NCBI GenBank assembly: GCA_035949375.1
Contig: DASZIG010000062.1
Span: 22,231 to 86,230 of the forward strand
Length of the DNA stretch: 64,000 bases
Source: Gp13-AA77 sp035949375
Lineage (GTDB): Bacteria > Acidobacteriota > Terriglobia > UBA7540
Reading direction: 5' to 3'
Position numbers and translations under genes: made by a program. This document shows, piece after piece, positions 60,507-64,000 of the stretch; position 1 is the first letter of the stretch; each line of letters starts with the position of its first letter. The notes below the pieces were generated by a model. The model searched no databases. It worked only from the letters and a program-made list of their open reading frames with translations, and was not told where the DNA came from.

Positions 60507-63239
60507 TCATCGACGATCAACGTCGAGCGCGTAGATTTCCTGCGTGCTCGTATCGCGCAACAGAAGCGGAGAATCATCCGGCGACAGGCCGCCCCACGAA
60601 CCTAAAGAACCCACCGCCCGCCGGATGTTCTTGAAATCCACCAATCGTTCAAGCTTCCGGTCGCTCAAGCGGACGCGGTAGAAGCCGGTCCGGTCTCCGA
60701 CCTCCGAGTCGAAGTAAACGTATTTCCCGTCGCGCGACCAGTTGGGATACCCGGCGTAAATTCCGCTCGTCAGTTCCTCCCACTTCCGCGTCTGTAAATC
60801 GAAAAGCAACTGCTTCTGGCTGTCGGATGTCTGCACGGCAATGTATCGCCCGTCCGGCGACCAACGAGGCGCGAAGACACGCTCGGAGTCCGGCAATTTT
60901 GTGGTCTGATTGGTTTTCAGATCCAGAATGAAGATGCCGCCGGCGTTGTCCGGTTCGGCGAAGGGCAATTTGCCAAAAGCCAGGGACGATCCGTCCGGCG
61001 ACCAGCTCGGGTCGCCGTAATTCCGGTCCCCCGGCGATAGCATGCGCGGTGTGCCGCCATCCGCCGGGACCACATAAACCTGCCAGGGCTTGCCAGGCCC
61101 CTGACCCATGAACGCAATGCTCTTGCCATCCGGCGACCAGTACGGTTGAAACGCCTGCAGGGGAGAAAACGTAAGCTGGAGCCGCTCGCTTCCGTCCATC
61201 CGGCTTCGCCAGAGGGTGGGCTCGGGGTAACCTTCATACGTCACCCACTGCCCGTCCTTTGAGAAGCTGACGCCCTGAGCCGAAAGGCCTGAGAGGTAAG
61301 GAACGAACTCGCCGCTGCTCGAGTCATACCGGGCCAGTTCGCCCTTGGGCTGGTCACCGATGACGAAAACCTTCTTCCCGTCGACGCTGGGAACGGGCGC
61401 CAAGTAGTTGATCGGGCCCGCGGTCAAGACCACAGGGTCTCCCGGCTTTCTCCTGAAGATGCCCGTCTTTTCCCTGCGCGCCCAGATTCCCGTGGCGCCA
61501 TTTCGCGTTGACTGGAACAGGTAGGTGTTCCCGTCCGGCGTCCAGTTGCCGCAACACTCCGCGGCCGGGTTGTTCCAGCCCGCGAGCAAGGGATGAAGCT
61601 TGCTTCCATCGGCGCCGACTTCCCATAGCGAGCTTGTCCCGGCTGTGTCCACCACCGTGAAGCGCACGATTTTCCCGTCCGGAGACCAGCGCGGCCACCA
61701 GAGCACGCCCGAGACCGTGGCGAGCTTCTTTGCATTCGTGCCGTCACTCTGGGCCGTGTAGAGGTCCGTGCCGCGCGCATAAACGATCTCCCGCTGGTCC
61801 GGCGACCAGGAGGCGTCATGACCCGTCACGTCGGCAAGACGCCGGGGAGCCCCAGCGGGCAGCGGAAAAATCCAAAGCTGGTTCTCGAGGCCAAGGTCGC
61901 TGATTGAGCCTGAGACCAGCAATTGCGAATGGTCGGGTGCGATATCCCAAAGGGCGACGTTGGGGAAGGGAGTGGGGACCAGCGCCGTTTCGCCGCCCGC
62001 GGTGGAAACTTCGGCAACGGCCGTTTGACCTCCGGCGGTCTTCAGGAAGTAAAGACGAGCCCCGTCCGTCACCATGCGAGGGGGCGAGAACGAGGAGTTC
62101 ACTTTTGCCTGGGCGTCGTGCGTGAGCTGGGTGTAACTCAAAACCCGGGGCGCCGGGAGCGGGCGGGTGAACCAATAAACGAGGGCCAGGGCGATGACGA
62201 CACTCGAGACGATGAGCGCCCGCGTCCGCTCTCCGCCGCGCGCCGCGCGAGCGGCAGGCTCCGTCCGTGCTGTGGCGCCGGACGCCGGCCGCCTTGGATC
62301 CGCATCGCGCTGCACGCGCCGCAGATCGGCGCCCAGGTCGGAAGCGTGCTGATACCGCAGATTCCGTTCCTTCTCGAGCGCCTTGTTGATGATCTGTTCG
62401 ATCGGGGCCGGCAGGTGCGGATTCACAGCGGTCGGGGGCGTTGGGGCTCGATTCAGGATCGCGTCGTGGATCAAGGGCGCGGTGCTTGCGTAAAACGCGC
62501 GCCGCCCGGTCGCCATCTCGTAGAGCACGGCGCCGAAACTGAACAGGTCAGTGCGGGAGTCGAGTTCCTCGCCTCGCGCCTGCTCGGGCGACATGTAGGC
62601 GGCAGTGCCCATGCTCGCGCCGGGGCTGGTGATGTCCTCGGGGCTGATGGGTTGAGTCGGCGAGTCTTGGAGGGGAGAGCTTGCGTGATCCCCATCGCGG
62701 CCGGCCACGGCCCCTGCTTCCACGGCTAACTTCGCCAGGCCGAAGTCCAGGACCTTCGCCTGTCCGCGGCTCGTGACGAAGATGTTGCCCGGTTTGATGT
62801 CGCGGTGGATGATGCCCTTTTGGTGCGCAGCCTCGAGCGCGTCGGTGATCTGGATGGCGAGATCGAGCAGCGACGACTCCTGGATCGGCCCTCCGGCGGG
62901 CGTAATGCCCGCCGTCCTCCGGGCGATCCGCTGCTTCAGGGTCTGCCCCTCGAGCAACTCCATGGCGATGAAAAGCCGGCCTTCGTGTTCACCGATCTCG
63001 TAGATGCTGCAGATGTTCGGATGATTGAGGGAGGCGGCCGTGCGCGCTTCGCGCCGGAAGCGCTCGATGGTCTGCGGGTCAGCGGCCACGGCGTCCGGCA
63101 AAAACTTCAAGGCCACTTGCCGGCCAAGGCTCAAGTCCTCGGCGCGGTACACCACGCCCATGCCGCCGCTGCCGAGTTTCTGCATTATGCGGTAGTGGGA
63201 TATGGTTTGATCCAACAATTGGAGGCGCTCTTTTTCCAT
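60507..63239 (-). CDS. Transmembrane Ser/Thr protein kinase with PD40/TolB-like beta-propeller
   Basis: 910 residues. Kinase domain (about 15-300): GSGGMGVVY, HRDIKPGNIF, DFGLAKL, TAAYMSPEQARGE. A Pro/Ala-rich linker leads to one membrane helix at about 347-365. The extracytoplasmic half holds a WD40-like PD40 propeller with repeated SPDG units (WSPDQREIVYARG, WSPDGKIVRF, WTPDGNTYLF, WSPDGKSIAFMG, WSPDGSSLAFGK, WSPDGRYIAVQ). It probably senses an envelope ligand and phosphorylates cytoplasmic targets. Start ATG 63239. Confidence 0.93.
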   Translation of the reverse strand: MEKERLQLLDQTISHYRIMQKLGSGGMGVVYRAEDLSLGRQVALKFLPDAVAADPQTIERFRREARTAASLNHPNICSIYEIGEHEGRLFIAMELLEGQTLKQRIARRTAGITPAGGPIQESSLLDLAIQITDALEAAHQKGIIHRDIKPGNIFVTSRGQAKVLDFGLAKLAVEAGAVAGRDGDHASSPLQDSPTQPISPEDITSPGASMGTAAYMSPEQARGEELDSRTDLFSFGAVLYEMATGRRAFYASTAPLIHDAILNRAPTPPTAVNPHLPAPIEQIINKALEKERNLRYQHASDLGADLRRVQRDADPRRPASGATARTEPAARAARGGERTRALIVSSVVIALALVYWFTRPLPAPRVLSYTQLTHDAQAKVNSSFSPPRMVTDGARLYFLKTAGGQTAVAEVSTAGGETALVPTPFPNVALWDIAPDHSQLLVSGSISDLGLENQLWIFPLPAGAPRRLADVTGHDASWSPDQREIVYARGTDLYTAQSDGTNAKKLATVSGVLWWPRWSPDGKIVRFTVVDTAGTSSLWEVGADGSKLHPLLAGWNNPAAECCGNWTPDGNTYLFQSTRNGATGIWARREKTGIFRRKPGDPVVLTAGPINYLAPVPSVDGKKVFVIGDQPKGELARYDSSSGEFVPYLSGLSAQGVSFSKDGQWVTYEGYPEPTLWRSRMDGSERLQLTFSPLQAFQPYWSPDGKSIAFMGQGPGKPWQVYVVPADGGTPRMLSPGDRNYGDPSWSPDGSSLAFGKLPFAEPDNAGGIFILDLKTNQTTKLPDSERVFAPRWSPDGRYIAVQTSDSQKQLLFDLQTRKWEELTSGIYAGYPNWSRDGKYVYFDSEVGDRTGFYRVRLSDRKLERLVDFKNIRRAVGSLGSWGGLSPDDSPLLLRDTSTQEIYALDVDRR

Positions 63240-63875
63240 GAAGTGCTGTTAAGAGAGCATAACACAGGCCGGGCGGAATCCTGAGTCCCGGGCTGCGCGT
63301 AACACGCAAGGTTATCAGAGCGATATCAGCAGTCTAGTCCGGCCCACCGCTTCGCGGTCGGCGTCTTCCACAGTGAGAGGGCCGATCGATTTCAGCCCTC
63401 TTGGCGCAGCCTGCCCATTCCTCCCTGGCCTGACAGCCGACATGCGTAACTAAAGGACTTATCCGAGCCTCGTCTTGGGTTCCGATGGCTTCGGAATGGC
63501 TTCGGACGGCTTCGGTTTTTCGCCTTTTCTCATGATTTTATTGATTACAAAGAACTTCTTGGCTTCGCTTCCCACATTTTCAATGGGGGTGGGGGGGGTG
63601 CGAGGTGCCGCAGACTCGGATGCCCTGGTTTCCCCTTTGTTTCCGGAATCGCGCGGCGCGGACCCGTGAAGCATGGCCAACCTTTGGGGCGGCAAAGCCA
63701 CCCTTCGAAACGAACCCGCCCAGCATAGCACAAGGCTAGGCACTTCGCCAAGCTCTGTAGGTAGTTATTGATAGGCTACATCGAAGCTCGTTCAACGGCG
63801 GACCCTGGACAGAGGACGATCTCCGCGAGGTGGGATTCCGGGCTGGGCCCGCCCCGCGGCGCCCGAGGACGGAAC
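63240..63875. other. Gene-poor region with a short GC/AT-contrasted repeat
   Basis: 636 bases without a convincing gene. Around 63483-63512 the unit GATGGCTTCGG recurs three times at 10-11-base steps. A minus-strand frame (63459-63743) reads through it as PKPSE-containing repeats after AKKFFVINKIMRKG but has no ribosome site. A run of G with few breaks lies at 63583-63600. The rest holds nothing I recognise. Confidence 0.3.
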
Positions 63876-64000
63876 TCAATTCTTGGCTTGTTGCTCCGCG
63901 GCAAGCGACTGCAAGTTGGCCCGGACGGTCGCCAGCGCGGCGGCGTTGCCCTTTGTCTCTGCCAGGGCCAGCGCCCGGCGTAACCACTGTTCCGCTTCGC
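63876..64000 (-). CDS. C-terminal end of a TPR-containing protein (partial)
   Basis: 41 codons and a TGA stop (63876-63878); the 5' part lies beyond the window. The translation EAEQWLRRALALAETKGN followed by ALATVRANLQSLAAEQQAKN is a typical final TPR helix pair plus capping helix. It lies upstream of the PD40 kinase in the same direction, at a distance of about 640 bases. The parent protein could be another sensor kinase or a free TPR protein. Confidence 0.65.
   Translation of the reverse strand, partial: EAEQWLRRALALAETKGNAAALATVRANLQSLAAEQQAKN

Noticed and set aside
63459..63743. 94-residue minus-strand protein with PKPSE repeats
   Set aside because: No ribosome site, no family, and the repeats follow from a short DNA repeat; kept only as a note in the intergenic entry.

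Overview
The window looks like a chromosomal segment of an Acidobacteriota genome, probably from the Solibacter/Bryobacter side of the phylum. This rests on content, not on a marker gene. It is GC-rich and holds five full-length duplicated orphan FtsX-type permeases (the ADOP family, typical of Acidobacteria), two of them behind PadR regulators. It also holds three very large one-component Ser/Thr kinases with TPR or beta-propeller sensors, a GloVer-repeat exported protein, ECF sigma factors and a Carboxypeptidase-regulatory-like TonB receptor. No rRNA, tRNA, CRISPR array, integrase or intact insertion sequence was seen.

Layout. 1-1.2 kb: aquaporin plus thioredoxin-type arsenate reductase, the tail of an arsenic operon. 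1.3-2.7 kb (minus): RsbU-like phosphatase coupled to a small membrane protein. 2.9-6.0 kb: PadR plus ADOP permease with a clear promoter. 6.2-7.4 kb (minus): seven-repeat lectin-like propeller. 7.8-11.1 kb: ECF sigma coupled to a TPR Ser/Thr kinase. 11.2-13.4 kb (minus): exported unknown and GloVer protein, with a fragment of a second GloVer copy. 13.4-14.1 kb: AT-rich repeat region. 14.1-18 kb: orphan UPF0175 antitoxin, then a nucleoside-salvage set (pyrimidine phosphorylase, CNT transporter, purine nucleoside phosphorylase). 18-21.8 kb (minus): RodZ, U-type Fe-S scaffold, ZIP transporter, serine hydrolase.

21.9-32.9 kb (minus) is the most striking part: six tightly packed phosphorelay genes with no DNA-binding output domain. 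They are a 1052-residue kinase-less PAS ladder (order A-B-B-B-B-B-A-B, the B unit repeating at exactly 351 bp), a histidine kinase with four exact-length 21-residue helical repeats, a tandem-receiver protein that seems to start at ACG, a receiver-GAF-PAS kinase, a single receiver, and a receiver-multi-PAS kinase. A long imperfect hairpin made of 7-bp units sits inside this operon.

33-48 kb: a short ADOP permease, a TPR Ser/Thr kinase followed by an 89-residue cysteine-paired protein, an exported unknown, a FecR-domain protein, a CDGSH protein and a HemJ/CopD-like membrane protein, a lipoprotein, and a TonB receptor - ECF sigma - anti-sigma set whose anti-sigma carries a degenerate HNH-like domain. 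48.4-57.5 kb: an ADOP array (PadR, three full permeases, one deletion/inversion scar, one C-terminal fragment) joined by 8-bp repeats. 57.7-64 kb: YCII protein, a frameshifted alpha/beta hydrolase, pirin, a kinase with a PD40 propeller, and the 3' end of a TPR protein running off the window.

Two themes recur: signal input through large repeat-built sensors (PAS, TPR, propellers), and short tandem oligonucleotide repeats (7-mers and 8-mers) between co-directional genes. One of these repeat arrays supplies the start codon and N-terminus of the purine nucleoside phosphorylase.
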